Source: QHWK01 sp035315685 (GTDB taxonomy: Bacteria; Acidobacteriota; Vicinamibacteria; Vicinamibacterales; CAVVIG01). Taken from it: 21,576 bases of DNA. Of the stretch, positions 1-7,730 are shown in pieces. Under the pieces are notes generated by a model that did no database searches, was not told the DNA's origin, and saw nothing but the letters and a program-made list of their open reading frames with translations. Location: the NCBI GenBank assembly GCA_035315685.1, contig DATFXR010000145.1, forward strand, positions 1 to 21,576, read 5' to 3'. The position numbers and the translations under genes are program-made. Each line of letters begins with the position of its first letter. Positions within the stretch are counted from its first letter, which is position 1.

Positions 1-111
1 CACCGCATCGTGGCCGACTACAACGGTGAGATTCGCGTGAGCTCGCAGCAGGGAGTGGGAACCACGGTATCGGTACATCTTCCAGCGCGCGCGCCGGCGG
101 TGGTGTCATGA
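1..111 (+). CDS. C-terminal end of a PilS-like sensor histidine kinase (partial)
   Basis: Only the last 36 codons are in the window; the start lies upstream. The reading frame ends in TGA inside an ATGA overlap with the next gene. The visible residues (HRIVADYNGEIRVSSQQGVG, then TTVSVHLP) are the usual end of a HATPase_c domain, where a helix is followed by the strand pattern G-G-x-I-x-V-x-S and G-T-x-F/V-x-V-x-L-P. Translational overlap with a PilR-type regulator makes this the likely cognate kinase, so PilS is the best guess. Sensor and transmembrane parts cannot be seen, so the identity rests on context. Confidence 0.75.
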   Translation, partial: HRIVADYNGEIRVSSQQGVGTTVSVHLPARAPAVVS

Positions 112-1526
112 AGACCGCGGCCCAGCCGGTTGCGCCGGCGACGGAACGCCGGCCTCCCCGGATCCTCGTCGTCGACGACGAGCGATCGATGCGAGAGCTG
201 CTGGCGATCGTGTTGCGCCGTGAAGGCTACGAGGTCCTGCTCGCCGACAGCGGCCGGACCGCGATCGAGCTGCTCGAGCGCGAGCCGGTCGATCTGCTGA
301 TTTCCGACATCAAGATGCCCGACCTGAGCGGCGTCGACGTGCTGCGCGCGGCGAAGAAGGTCGATCAGGACATCCTCGGGATCATGATCACCGCGTTTGC
401 GTCCACCGAGACGGCGGTCGAGGCGATGCGCCTCGGGGCATGCGACTACCTGAGCAAGCCGTTCGACATCGATCTCCTCAAGATGAAGGTGCGCGAGAAG
501 ATCGAGAACCGTCAGCTCCGCCAGGAAAACCTGCTGTTGAAGCGGACGCTCGGCCTGTCGCACCAGTTCGCGAACATCATCGGCCGCAGCCCCGCGATGC
601 TCGAGGTCTTCAAGATGATCGAGACCGTCGCGCGCACCAACAGCACGATTCTGCTCACCGGCGAGTCGGGCACCGGCAAGGGCCTCGTCGCGCAGGCGAT
701 TCATTTCCACTCGCTGCGCCGCGACAAGCCGATGGTGTCGCTCAACTGCGGCGCGCTGCCGGAGAACCTGCTCGAATCGGAGCTGTTCGGCCACATGCGC
801 GGGTCCTTCACCGGCGCCGACGCGAACAAGAAAGGGCTCCTCGAAGTCGCCGAGCGCGGCACGGTGTTTCTCGACGAGATCGGCGAGATGAGTGCGGTGC
901 TGCAGGTGAAGCTGCTCCGTGTGCTCCAGGAGCGCCGCTTCCGCCGGGTGGGCGGGCTCGAAGAGCTGCAGGCCGACATCCGCGTGATCGCGGCGACGAA
1001 CCAGGATCTGGCCAGGGCGATCGCCGAGGGACGCTTCCGCGAGGATCTCTACTACCGCATCAACGTGATTCCGATTTCGCTGCCGCCGCTGCGTGAGCGG
1101 CGGGAAGACATTCAGCTGCTCGCCGAGCACTTCGTCGCCAAGTACACCGGCCAGATGGAGAAGCAGATCACCGGCATCTCGCATGAGGCGCTCGACCTGC
1201 TGACGCGCTACGACTGGCCGGGCAATATCCGGGAGCTCGAGAACGTCGTCGAGCGCGCCGTCGCGCTCGAGCCGACGCCGGCGATCCTGCCCGACAGCCT
1301 GCCACCGGCGATCCGGGGCGACGTCTCGCTGCGGGCACCCGCCGCGATGTCCGATGGCCTTCCCGAGTCAGGCTTCGATCTCGAAGCGCACGTCAAACAG
1401 ATCGAGAGCCGGTACATCGCGGAAGCGCTGAAGCGGGCTGGCGGCGTGCAGGTGAAGGCGGCGGAGTTGCTCGGCATGAGCTTCCGGTCGTTCCGCTACT
1501 ACGTCAAGAAATACAACCTCCGCTGA
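108..1526 (+). CDS. pilR: PilR-type sigma-54-dependent response regulator
   Basis: The protein is 472 aa, the normal NtrC-family length. An N-terminal receiver (about 18-135) shows the acidic pair DD at 23-24, phospho-acceptor Asp67 and Lys117. A central AAA+ domain (about 155-390) has Walker A GESGTGKG at 185-192, the sigma-54 contact loop as GSFTGA at 232-237, Walker B VFLDEIGE at 253-260 and the arginine-rich sensor region. The Fis-type HTH is at the end (about 435-472; AAELLGMSFRSFRYYVKKY). GSFTGA in place of GAFTGA and the F-R-S-x-R-Y HTH are typical of PilR as I remember it. The ATG overlaps the stop of the upstream kinase. The gene lies directly upstream of a sigma-54 promoter and two pilin genes, so it probably activates them when phosphorylated. 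Confidence 0.92.
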   Translation: MKTAAQPVAPATERRPPRILVVDDERSMRELLAIVLRREGYEVLLADSGRTAIELLEREPVDLLISDIKMPDLSGVDVLRAAKKVDQDILGIMITAFASTETAVEAMRLGACDYLSKPFDIDLLKMKVREKIENRQLRQENLLLKRTLGLSHQFANIIGRSPAMLEVFKMIETVARTNSTILLTGESGTGKGLVAQAIHFHSLRRDKPMVSLNCGALPENLLESELFGHMRGSFTGADANKKGLLEVAERGTVFLDEIGEMSAVLQVKLLRVLQERRFRRVGGLEELQADIRVIAATNQDLARAIAEGRFREDLYYRINVIPISLPPLRERREDIQLLAEHFVAKYTGQMEKQITGISHEALDLLTRYDWPGNIRELENVVERAVALEPTPAILPDSLPPAIRGDVSLRAPAAMSDGLPESGFDLEAHVKQIESRYIAEALKRAGGVQVKAAELLGMSFRSFRYYVKKYNLR

Positions 1527-1579
1527 TCTGCGCTTGCGCTCAGGCCGTGACAGTGGCGTCGGCGGCCCGCGCCCGTGAC

Positions 1580-1618
1580 TGACATTCGTTGTCAGGCCAG
1601 GGCTGACAAATCTTGTCA
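1580..1618. promoter_or_regulatory. Paired palindromic enhancer sites, probable PilR binding sites
   Basis: Two copies of TGACA-N5-TGTCA lie at 1580-1594 and 1604-1618, start-to-start 24 bases. Their centres are about 153 and 129 bases upstream of the predicted transcription start at 1740, which is the usual distance for an NtrC-family upstream activating sequence. A lone TGACA half-site at 1548-1552 may extend the array. PilR of Pseudomonas is known to bind TGTC-containing sites upstream of pilA. Assignment to this PilR is inference from position and symmetry. Confidence 0.75.
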
Positions 1619-1713
1619 CACGACGATTTTCTGCCCGCGCAGGCTCGGCGCTATCGAGCGGCAAGTCATTGGTCGATAGTCAGTTAGTCAGCCGATGCCG
1701 ATCTGGATGAGCT

Positions 1714-1729
1714 TGGCACCGCGGTTGCT
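1714..1729 (+). promoter_or_regulatory. Sigma-54 (RpoN) promoter for the pilin genes
   Basis: The sequence reads TGGCAC-N5-TTGCT, a full match to the -24/-12 consensus with the required 12-base GG-to-GC spacing (GG at 1715-1716, GC at 1727-1728). The predicted start is near 1740, giving a leader of about 50 nt. A good ribosome binding site, GGAGG at 1777-1781, lies 8 nt before the pilin ATG. The rest of the 1527-1789 gap holds no gene. Confidence 0.9.
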
Positions 1730-1789
1730 CATGGACAGTCGTCCGACGAAGACACCATCCATACCGGACACATTCTGGAGGCGAGGGAC

Positions 1790-2320
1790 ATGAGACTGCG
1801 CAAGGAACAAGGCTTCACGCTGATCGAGCTGCTCATCGTGGTCGCCATCATCGGCATCATCGCGGCGATTGCAGTGCCGGGCCTGCTGCGTGCCCGTATG
1901 TCGGGCAACGAGGCGTCGGCAATCGGGTCGCTGCGGGCCATCAACTCGGCCGAATCGACCTTCTCGTCGAGCTGCGCGCAGGGCGCATATGGGCCGTCAT
2001 TGGTCTCGCTCGGCACGCCTCCGACCGGCGGCGGCCAGGCGTTCGTGAGCCCTGACATCGCGACCGCGTCCAGCGCGGCGACCGTCGACAAGAGCGGCTA
2101 CACCGTGGCGCTGACGGCCGGCGGCACCGCGGCAGTGGCGGGCGTCACCGCGTGCAACGGCATTACGCCGGTGAACGCGGGTTACCAGTCGAACGCCGAT
2201 GCGATCTCGTCGTCCACCGGCACGCGTCACTTCGCAACCGACAGCCGCGGCACGATCTTCCAGGACAACGCGGCCGCGATCGCCACGCCAATTCCGGCCG
2301 CGGCGACGCCGATTCAGTAA
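1790..2320 (+). CDS. pilA: Type IVa major pilin, copy 1
   Basis: The 176-aa prepilin has a short charged leader (MRLRKEQG) cut before Phe9, then the classic hydrophobic N-terminal helix FTLIELLIVVAIIGIIAAIAVP with Glu at mature position 5. The globular part is small, rich in Ala, Ser, Gly and Thr, with only two cysteines, Cys62 and Cys122, likely to form one disulfide. The conserved tail pattern T-R-H-F-A-T-D-x-x-G-T-I-F-Q is shared with acidobacterial and myxobacterial pilins as I remember them. The ATG is fixed by the GGAGG site at 1777-1781 and by the leader. It is the first gene after the sigma-54 promoter and the first of a tandem pair. It would be cleaved and methylated by the PilD encoded at 6942-7730. 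Confidence 0.95.
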   Translation: MRLRKEQGFTLIELLIVVAIIGIIAAIAVPGLLRARMSGNEASAIGSLRAINSAESTFSSSCAQGAYGPSLVSLGTPPTGGGQAFVSPDIATASSAATVDKSGYTVALTAGGTAAVAGVTACNGITPVNAGYQSNADAISSSTGTRHFATDSRGTIFQDNAAAIATPIPAAATPIQ

Positions 2321-2353
2321 CAGGTTCCGTCAACGAGAGTCAGGAGACGAATG

Positions 2354-2884
2354 ATGAAAGTGCGTGCGCAACAGGGGTTCACACTGATTGAACTGCTGAT
2401 CGTGGTGGCGATTATCGGCATCATCGCGGCGATTGCAGTGCCGGGTCTCCTTCGTGCCCGTATGTCGGGCAACGAAGCCTCGGCGATCGGCTCGCTGCGG
2501 GCCATCAACTCGGCGGAGTCGACGTTCTCGTCGAGCTGTGCCCAGGGCGCGTATGGACCATCATTGGTCTCGCTCGGGACTCCGCCGACCGGCGGCGGCC
2601 AGGCGTTCGTCAGCCCGGACATCGCGACGGCCTCCAGCGCGGCGACTGTGGCCAAGAGCGGTTACACGGTTGCGCTGACGGCCGGCGGCACGGCGGCAGT
2701 TGCGGGCGTCACCGCGTGCAACGGCATCACGCCGGTGAACGCGGGCTACCAGGGCAACGCGGATGCGATCTCGAGCTCGACCGGCACCCGTCACTTCGCG
2801 ACGGACAGCCGCGGCACGATCTTCCAGGACAACGCCGCCGCGATTGCGACGCCGATTCCGGCAGCCGCGACGCCGATTCAGTAG
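2354..2884 (+). CDS. pilA: Type IVa major pilin, copy 2 (tandem duplicate)
   Basis: Two in-frame ATGs occur, at 2351 and 2354. AGGAG at 2342-2346 is 4 nt from the first and 7 nt from the second, so 2354 is preferred (176 aa; 177 aa from 2351). After the leader (MKVRAQQG) the 168-residue mature protein differs from copy 1 at only two positions: Asp100 of copy 1 is Ala here, and Ser134 is Gly. Glu5 of the mature helix and both cysteines are kept. At DNA level I count about 50 synonymous codon differences, so the copies are not a recent exact duplication. The gene follows copy 1 by about 30 bases and is closed by a strong terminator, so both pilins are probably co-transcribed from the sigma-54 promoter. 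Confidence 0.95.
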   Translation: MKVRAQQGFTLIELLIVVAIIGIIAAIAVPGLLRARMSGNEASAIGSLRAINSAESTFSSSCAQGAYGPSLVSLGTPPTGGGQAFVSPDIATASSAATVAKSGYTVALTAGGTAAVAGVTACNGITPVNAGYQGNADAISSSTGTRHFATDSRGTIFQDNAAAIATPIPAAATPIQ

Positions 2885-2915
2885 TCCAGTTCGTCGATTC
2901 GTTCTCGCTCGACAG

Positions 2916-2954
2916 ACGGGATGTCGCCTCTCGGCGGCATCCCGTTTGCTGTTT
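2916..2954 (+). terminator. Rho-independent terminator after the pilin genes
   Basis: A 13-base-pair stem (left arm 2916-2928, right arm 2933-2945, one T-G pair) with loop TCTC is followed by the T-rich tract TTGCTGTTT. It lies 31 bases past the copy 2 stop codon and would separate the abundant pilin message from the genes downstream. Confidence 0.85.
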
Positions 2955-2981
2955 GGCGGGCCGTCGTCGGTACGCTAAACT
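2953..2981 (+). promoter_or_regulatory. Possible sigma-70-type promoter for the VKOR-DsbA gene
   Basis: TTGGCG at 2953-2958 and TAAACT at 2976-2981 are separated by 17 bases. Each matches the housekeeping consensus at 4 of 6 positions. It sits immediately after the pilin terminator and 18 bases before the next ATG, where a new promoter is needed. Both boxes are imperfect, so this is only a candidate. Confidence 0.35.
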
Positions 2982-2999
2982 TCCTGAATTCCGCGTCTT

Positions 3000-4196
3000 A
3001 TGAGCCGAACCGCTGCTCGATTCGCGCTGCTCTGCTCGCTCGTCGGCCTTGGAGTGTCGGCTGCGGCGGCGTACACGCACTACCACATGCTGTACGACCC
3101 GACCTACCGCAGTTTCTGTGACGTCAATGCGACCGTCAGCTGCACGCAGGTGTATCAGAGCCGCTACAGCACGTTCCTCGGCATCCCGGTCGCGATCTTC
3201 GGCGCCGTCTGGTTCGTGGCTGCTGCGCTGCTGTCGGTGGCAGGCCTCACGGCGCGCCAGTCGGTCCGCGAGAACGTCCCCGGCTATCTGTTCGCGATGT
3301 CCACGGTGGCGCTGGCCGTCGTGCTGTATCTCGGCTACGCCTCGCTGTTTCTGATCAAGGCCGTTTGCCTGCTGTGCCTCACGACCTACGCCGCGGTGAT
3401 CGCGCTGTTCATCGTGTCAGGCGCGGCTACTTCCTTTCCCATGACTACTTTGCCTCGCCGTGCCTCCGCCGACGCCCGTGTCTTTTTCCGCAGTCCGGTC
3501 GCGCTTCTGCTTGCGGTGCTGTTCTTCGCCGGCGCCGCGTCGACGCTGGCGTTTTTCCCGCGCGAAGGCGCTGGCGGTGTCGAGGCGGCTGCGGCCGCGG
3601 CTCCCGTGCCGACGCAGGATCAGCGATCGGAGTTCGAGCGCTGGTATCTCTCGCAGCCGCGCATTCCGCTCATCGTGCCGTCGGAAGGCGCCAAGGTGCT
3701 CATCGTCAAGTTCAACGACTTCCAGTGCCCGGCCTGCGGGCAGTCGTATCTTCTCTACAAGCCGATCCTGGCGAAATACGAAGCCGAGCACCCCGGCGCG
3801 GTGAAGATGGTGTTGAAGGACTACCCGCTCAACCGCGACTGCAACGAGGCGATCTCGCAGACGCTGCATCCCTCGGCCTGCGACGCAGCCGTGGCGGTGC
3901 GCCTGGCGGAGGCGCACAACAAGGCGCCCGAGCTCGAGGAGTGGCTCTACACGCACCAGCAGGGGATGACGCCGCCGGCGGTCCGTCAGGCTGCGCGGGA
4001 CATCGGCGGGATCACCGATTTCGACGCGAAGTACGCGGCGACGCTGAGCGCTGTCAAGGGTGACATCAATCTCGGCAAGCAGCTCGGCATCAAGGCGACG
4101 CCGACTTTCTTCATCAACGGCGTGAAGATCGAGAGCGCGATCGCGCCCCAGTACTTCGAGCAGGCGATCGCCTACGAGCTACAGCACGCCAAGTGA
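3000..4196 (+). CDS. VKOR-DsbA fusion, membrane disulfide-forming oxidoreductase
   Basis: The protein is 398 aa. Residues 1-145 are a vitamin K epoxide reductase-type four-helix membrane domain, with loop cysteines Cys40 and Cys48, the GIPVAIFG motif at 61-68 and the active pair C-L-L-C at 123-126. A further membrane helix (about 164-186) and an Ala/Pro linker lead to a thioredoxin-fold DsbA/DsbG-like domain (about 228-398). That domain has CPAC at 243-246, the cis-proline loop ATPT at 366-369 and an extra cysteine pair at 281 and 294. Such fusions replace DsbA/DsbB: the thioredoxin domain oxidises exported proteins and the VKOR domain passes the electrons to quinone. The gene sits between pilins with one cysteine pair each and pilus-assembly genes, so pilins are plausible substrates (inference). 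No clear ribosome binding site precedes the ATG. Confidence 0.9.
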   Translation: MSRTAARFALLCSLVGLGVSAAAAYTHYHMLYDPTYRSFCDVNATVSCTQVYQSRYSTFLGIPVAIFGAVWFVAAALLSVAGLTARQSVRENVPGYLFAMSTVALAVVLYLGYASLFLIKAVCLLCLTTYAAVIALFIVSGAATSFPMTTLPRRASADARVFFRSPVALLLAVLFFAGAASTLAFFPREGAGGVEAAAAAAPVPTQDQRSEFERWYLSQPRIPLIVPSEGAKVLIVKFNDFQCPACGQSYLLYKPILAKYEAEHPGAVKMVLKDYPLNRDCNEAISQTLHPSACDAAVAVRLAEAHNKAPELEEWLYTHQQGMTPPAVRQAARDIGGITDFDAKYAATLSAVKGDINLGKQLGIKATPTFFINGVKIESAIAPQYFEQAIAYELQHAK

Positions 4197-4217
4197 ACGG
4201 CCGACGATCCGAATGAC

Positions 4218-5201
4218 GTGAACGCGCTTGCGACCGAGGAGCTGACCAAGGACTACACGATCGGGTTCTGGCGCAACCGCACCTACCGCGCTCTCGATCG
4301 GCTGACGCTCGCCGTCGAGCCGGGCGAGGTGTTCGGCTTCCTCGGGCCGAACGGCGCCGGAAAAACCACCACGCTCAAGCTGCTGATGCAGCTCGTGTTT
4401 CCGACCGGCGGCCGCGCCGAGATACTGGGCCGGCCGCTCGGCGACCTGGCGGTCAAGCGCCGGCTCGGATACCTGCCGGAAAACCCATATTTCTACGACT
4501 ACCTCACGGCAGAGGAGCTGCTCGCGTATTTCGCGGCGCTCTTCGGATACCCGCGCAGCGAATGCCGCGCGCGCGCCGCGCGCCTGCTCGACGAGGTCGG
4601 CATCGCCGGCGAGCGGCGTCTGCAGCTTCGGAAGTTCTCCAAAGGGATGCTGCAGCGCGTCGGCATCGCTCAGGCGCTGATCAACGATCCCGACCTCGTG
4701 ATCTTCGACGAGCCGATGTCCGGCCTCGATCCGCTTGGCCGGCGCGATGTCCGCGCGCTGATCCTGAGGCTGCGTGACCGCGGCTGCACGGTCTTCTTCA
4801 GCTCGCATGTGCTCTCCGACGCCGAGGCGTTGTGCGACCGGGTCGCGATCCTCGCGAGAGGACGTCTCGTCGCCGCCGGCCGCCTCGCGGACATGCAGGC
4901 GTTCCGCGCCAGCGGCTGGGAGCTGGTGGTCGCCGGCGTGAACGACGGCGCCGTGACATCGCTTTCCTCGCGCGTCCGCCGCAGCGTCCGCATCGGCGAG
5001 GATCGTTACCTGCTCGAACTGCCGCTCGATCCGCCGCCGGATCGGCTGCTCGGCGAGCTGACCGCGTCAGGGGCGCAGCTCGTGTCGCTGAACCCGATCC
5101 GCCAGACGCTCGAGGATTTCTTCGTCGAGAAGGTCACGTCGGCCGAGGCCATGAGCCAGCCGCGCGGGCTCGAAGCGCCGACGCCTGGAGTGCGCTCGTG
5201 A
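4218..5201 (+). CDS. ABC transporter ATP-binding protein (PilH-like)
   Basis: A 327-aa ABC ATPase with GTG start. Walker A is GPNGAGKT at 43-50, the signature is the variant FSKGM at 140-144, Walker B is LVIFDEP at 160-166 with D-loop SGLD following, and the switch histidine is His197. The Q-loop region reads LPEN instead of carrying Gln, as in many ABC-2 exporters. A C-terminal extension of about 100 residues follows the ATPase core. The partner permease starts inside the stop codon (GTGA overlap). In Myxococcus xanthus an ABC ATPase (PilH) and permease (PilI) lie between pilA and pilD and are needed for pilus formation. Position here is the same, so a PilH-like role is likely, but the substrate is unknown. 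Confidence 0.88.
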   Translation: MNALATEELTKDYTIGFWRNRTYRALDRLTLAVEPGEVFGFLGPNGAGKTTTLKLLMQLVFPTGGRAEILGRPLGDLAVKRRLGYLPENPYFYDYLTAEELLAYFAALFGYPRSECRARAARLLDEVGIAGERRLQLRKFSKGMLQRVGIAQALINDPDLVIFDEPMSGLDPLGRRDVRALILRLRDRGCTVFFSSHVLSDAEALCDRVAILARGRLVAAGRLADMQAFRASGWELVVAGVNDGAVTSLSSRVRRSVRIGEDRYLLELPLDPPPDRLLGELTASGAQLVSLNPIRQTLEDFFVEKVTSAEAMSQPRGLEAPTPGVRS

Positions 5202-6004
5202 AAGCGACCGCCGCCATCGCGGTGAACGTCTTCCGTGAATCCGTGCGCGACAAGGTGCTCTACAACCTCGTGCTGTTCGCGATCCTGCTGATTGGTGCGT
5301 CGCTGCTGATCGGCCAGCTGACCGCAGGGCAGGACGTGAAGATCATCAAGGATCTCGGCCTCTCGGCGACGTCGCTGTTCGGGCTGTTCATCGCGGTCTT
5401 CATCGGCATCGGCCTCGTATCCAAGGAAGTGGAGCGGCGGAGCATCTACTCGCTGCTGGCCAAGCCGATCCGCCGATCGCAGCTCGTCGTCGGCAAGTAC
5501 ATCGGGCTCGCGTTGACGCTGGCGGTGAACATCGCGGTCATGGCGGTCGCGCTGTACGCCGTGCTCGCGTACATGCGATGGGGCGTGCCGGAAGCGGTCG
5601 TGCGGGCGTGGGACGCGCCGCCGCTCGACCCGGCGCTGCTCGTCGCGATCGGCTTGATTCTCGTCGAGCTGATGCTGGTGACCGCGATCGCCATCTTCTT
5701 CTCGACGTTCTCGACCCCGATCCTGTCGGCGGCGCTGACGTTCGCGCTCTTCGTCGTCGGGCACTTCAGCGCGGATCTCAGGAACTTCGAGGCGGCCGTC
5801 GAGTCGCCGATGGCCGGCCGCATCGCCCGCGCGCTCTACTGGGTGCTGCCGAACCTGGCGCAGTTCGACGTCAAGGCAGACGTCGTCCACGGGCGGCCGG
5901 TGCCGCTCGGATACGTTGCACTGGCGCTGGCGTATGCGGCCACCTACATCGCGCTGCTGCTGTCGATCTCGGTGACGGTTTTCTCCAGGCGGGACTTCAA
6001 ATGA
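5198..6004 (+). CDS. ABC-2 type transporter permease (PilI-like)
   Basis: A 268-aa membrane protein that starts at GTG 5198, overlapping the ATPase stop codon. The same frame is open much further upstream, but that part is out-of-frame shadow of the ATPase gene. After the amphipathic start (AIAVNVFRESVRDKVLYNL) come about six hydrophobic segments and the motif S-K-E-V-E-R-R-S-I-Y-S-L-L-A-K-P-I-R-R, characteristic of ABC-2 permeases that act with NatA/CcmA-like ATPases. The stop overlaps the ATG of the following gene. In context this is the PilI-like partner of the ATPase; what is exported cannot be read from the sequence. Confidence 0.88.
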   Translation: MKATAAIAVNVFRESVRDKVLYNLVLFAILLIGASLLIGQLTAGQDVKIIKDLGLSATSLFGLFIAVFIGIGLVSKEVERRSIYSLLAKPIRRSQLVVGKYIGLALTLAVNIAVMAVALYAVLAYMRWGVPEAVVRAWDAPPLDPALLVAIGLILVELMLVTAIAIFFSTFSTPILSAALTFALFVVGHFSADLRNFEAAVESPMAGRIARALYWVLPNLAQFDVKADVVHGRPVPLGYVALALAYAATYIALLLSISVTVFSRRDFK

Positions 6005-6945
6005 ACGCCCGCCTGTCGGCCGCGATCGGGCTGGTCGCGGTGCTGCTGGCGACCGCCGTGCAACTCCAGGCGGTCCGCGAGCGATGGTACCCGCCCGGCG
6101 ACGAAGACGAGACCGCGCTGTATCTCCAGTCCGGCTTGACGGTCCGTCGAATGTCCGGCGCGTACACGCCGCTTGCGGCGGATCTGTATTGGATTCGCGC
6201 CATTCAGTATTACGGCGGCACCAAGCGCCGCTTGAATTCGGCGTCGGGGCCGATGCCGAGTGTGCCGCCGCCGCCCGCGTCGCTGGCCGCCGTCGGCGAC
6301 GATTACAGCCTGCTGTATCCGCTGCTCGACATCACGACCACGCTCGATCCGCGGTTCAACATCGCATACCGGTTCGGTGCGATCTTTCTCGCCGAGCCCT
6401 ATCCAGGCGGTTCGGGCCGGCCGGATCTCGCGGTTGCACTCCTTGAAAAGGGACTGCGCGAACGACCCGATAAATGGGAATACCTGGAGGACATCGGGTT
6501 CGTGCACTACTGGTACACACACGACTACCTGGCCGCGTCGGAGTGGTTCCAGAAGGCCGCCGACGTGCCCGGCGCGCCCTGGTGGCTGCGCTCGCTGGCC
6601 GCGACGACGCGCGCCAAGGGCGGCGATCGCGAGTCGTCCCGGCTGATGTGGGAGGCGATTCGTCAGACGACGGAAGTCGAGTACCTCAGGAACGACGCCG
6701 AACGCAGGCTTGCGCAGCTGCGAGCACTCGACGACATCGACGCGCTGCAGCGTGCAGTGGATGCGGCGAAGGCGCGGTCCGCAGATCTGCCGCTCGACTG
6801 GGCAGCGCTCGTGCGCGCGCGCGTCCTGCGCACGGTCCCGGCTGATCCCTCCGGCGTTCCCTACGAGCTGTCGTCCGAAGGCCGCGTCACGCTCGCGCGT
6901 TCGTCGCCGCTGTTGCCGCTGCCGGTGGAACCTCCGGCGCGATGA
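6001..6945 (+). CDS. Membrane-anchored TPR-like protein of the pilus operon
   Basis: A 314-aa protein with one N-terminal hydrophobic segment (about 7-24) that can be a signal anchor. The remainder is helical and aromatic-rich, with TPR-like repeats in the middle (about 100-235: DPRFNIAYRFGAIFL, then RPDKWEYLEDIGFVHYW and DYLAASEWFQKAADVPGAP). The C-terminal 80 residues are Ala/Arg/Pro-rich. It is locked between the ABC permease and pilD by two ATGA overlaps, so it belongs to the same translational unit. In Myxococcus the third gene of the ABC group is pilG, a protein without clear homologues; this gene could be its counterpart, but I cannot show homology. It probably acts in the periplasm or at the inner membrane. 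Confidence 0.75.
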   Translation: MNARLSAAIGLVAVLLATAVQLQAVRERWYPPGDEDETALYLQSGLTVRRMSGAYTPLAADLYWIRAIQYYGGTKRRLNSASGPMPSVPPPPASLAAVGDDYSLLYPLLDITTTLDPRFNIAYRFGAIFLAEPYPGGSGRPDLAVALLEKGLRERPDKWEYLEDIGFVHYWYTHDYLAASEWFQKAADVPGAPWWLRSLAATTRAKGGDRESSRLMWEAIRQTTEVEYLRNDAERRLAQLRALDDIDALQRAVDAAKARSADLPLDWAALVRARVLRTVPADPSGVPYELSSEGRVTLARSSPLLPLPVEPPAR

Positions 6946-7730
6946 TTTCGATGCTCGCGCAGCTGCCGCCCGCCGTCGCGATCGCAATCGCGACCGCATT
7001 CGGCGCGATACTCGGCAGCTTCCTGAACGTGTGTATTTACCGCCTGCCGCTTCGCAAGTCGGTCGTCCGGCCGCCGTCGGCCTGCACCAACTGCGGACGC
7101 GAGCTGCGGTGGTACGAGAACGTCCCGGTCGTCAGCTGGCTGGCGCTTCGCGGCAGGTGCCGCACGTGCTCGACGCCGATCTCGTTCCGCTACCCCTTGA
7201 TTGAAGCGATCACCGCGGCGATGTTCGGGCTGGCGTGGTGGTACTACGGCCCGGGGCCGCTGCTCGCCTCGCGTCTCGTCTTCGGCTGCGCACTCATCGT
7301 GCTGTTCGCGATCGATCTCGAACACCATCTGTTGCCGAACGTCATCACGCTCCCGGGCATCGTCGTGGGATTCGCATTCAGTTTCTTCGCCGAGCCGGGA
7401 TGGCAATCGTCGCTCATCGGTCTGCTCGCCGGTGGCGGATCGCTCTACGCGATCGCGGAGATCTACTACCGCGTGCGGCACGAGGAAGGCCTCGGGATGG
7501 GCGACGTGAAGATGCTGGCGATGGTCGGCGCGTTCCTCGGTTGGAAGCTGGCCCTGCTGACGCTGATGCTCGCCTCGTTCGCGGGCACGATCATCGGCAT
7601 CGGGCTGATCGTGACGCGCCGCGGGGGCATGAAGTACGCGCTGCCGTTCGGCACGTTCCTCGCCCTCGGCGCGGCCGCCGCGGCGTCAATCGGTCCGGCG
7701 CTGCTCGACTGGTACCTCGGAATGTTCTGA
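6942..7730 (+). CDS. pilD: Prepilin peptidase / N-methyltransferase
   Basis: A 262-aa polytopic membrane protein of normal family length. The N-terminal signature GSFLNVCIYRLP is at 25-36. The cytoplasmic loop carries two C-x-x-C pairs (48/51 and 73/76), which mark the bifunctional, methylating form. The catalytic aspartates are Asp125 (in FAIDLEHHLLPN) and Asp188 (in GMGDVKML). It cleaves prepilin leaders after Gly and methylates the new N-terminus. Substrates encoded in this window are the two major pilins and at least five minor pilins. The ATG overlaps the previous stop, and its own stop overlaps the start of the next gene, continuing the operon. Confidence 0.95.
   Translation: MISMLAQLPPAVAIAIATAFGAILGSFLNVCIYRLPLRKSVVRPPSACTNCGRELRWYENVPVVSWLALRGRCRTCSTPISFRYPLIEAITAAMFGLAWWYYGPGPLLASRLVFGCALIVLFAIDLEHHLLPNVITLPGIVVGFAFSFFAEPGWQSSLIGLLAGGGSLYAIAEIYYRVRHEEGLGMGDVKMLAMVGAFLGWKLALLTLMLASFAGTIIGIGLIVTRRGGMKYALPFGTFLALGAAAAASIGPALLDWYLGMF

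Noticed and set aside
18..1184. Long minus-strand open frame (388 codons) opposite pilR
   Set aside because: It is the antisense shadow of a high-GC sigma-54 regulator gene; composition is Arg/His/Leu/Asp-rich with no domain. The same pattern appears opposite the second regulator at 17056-18669.
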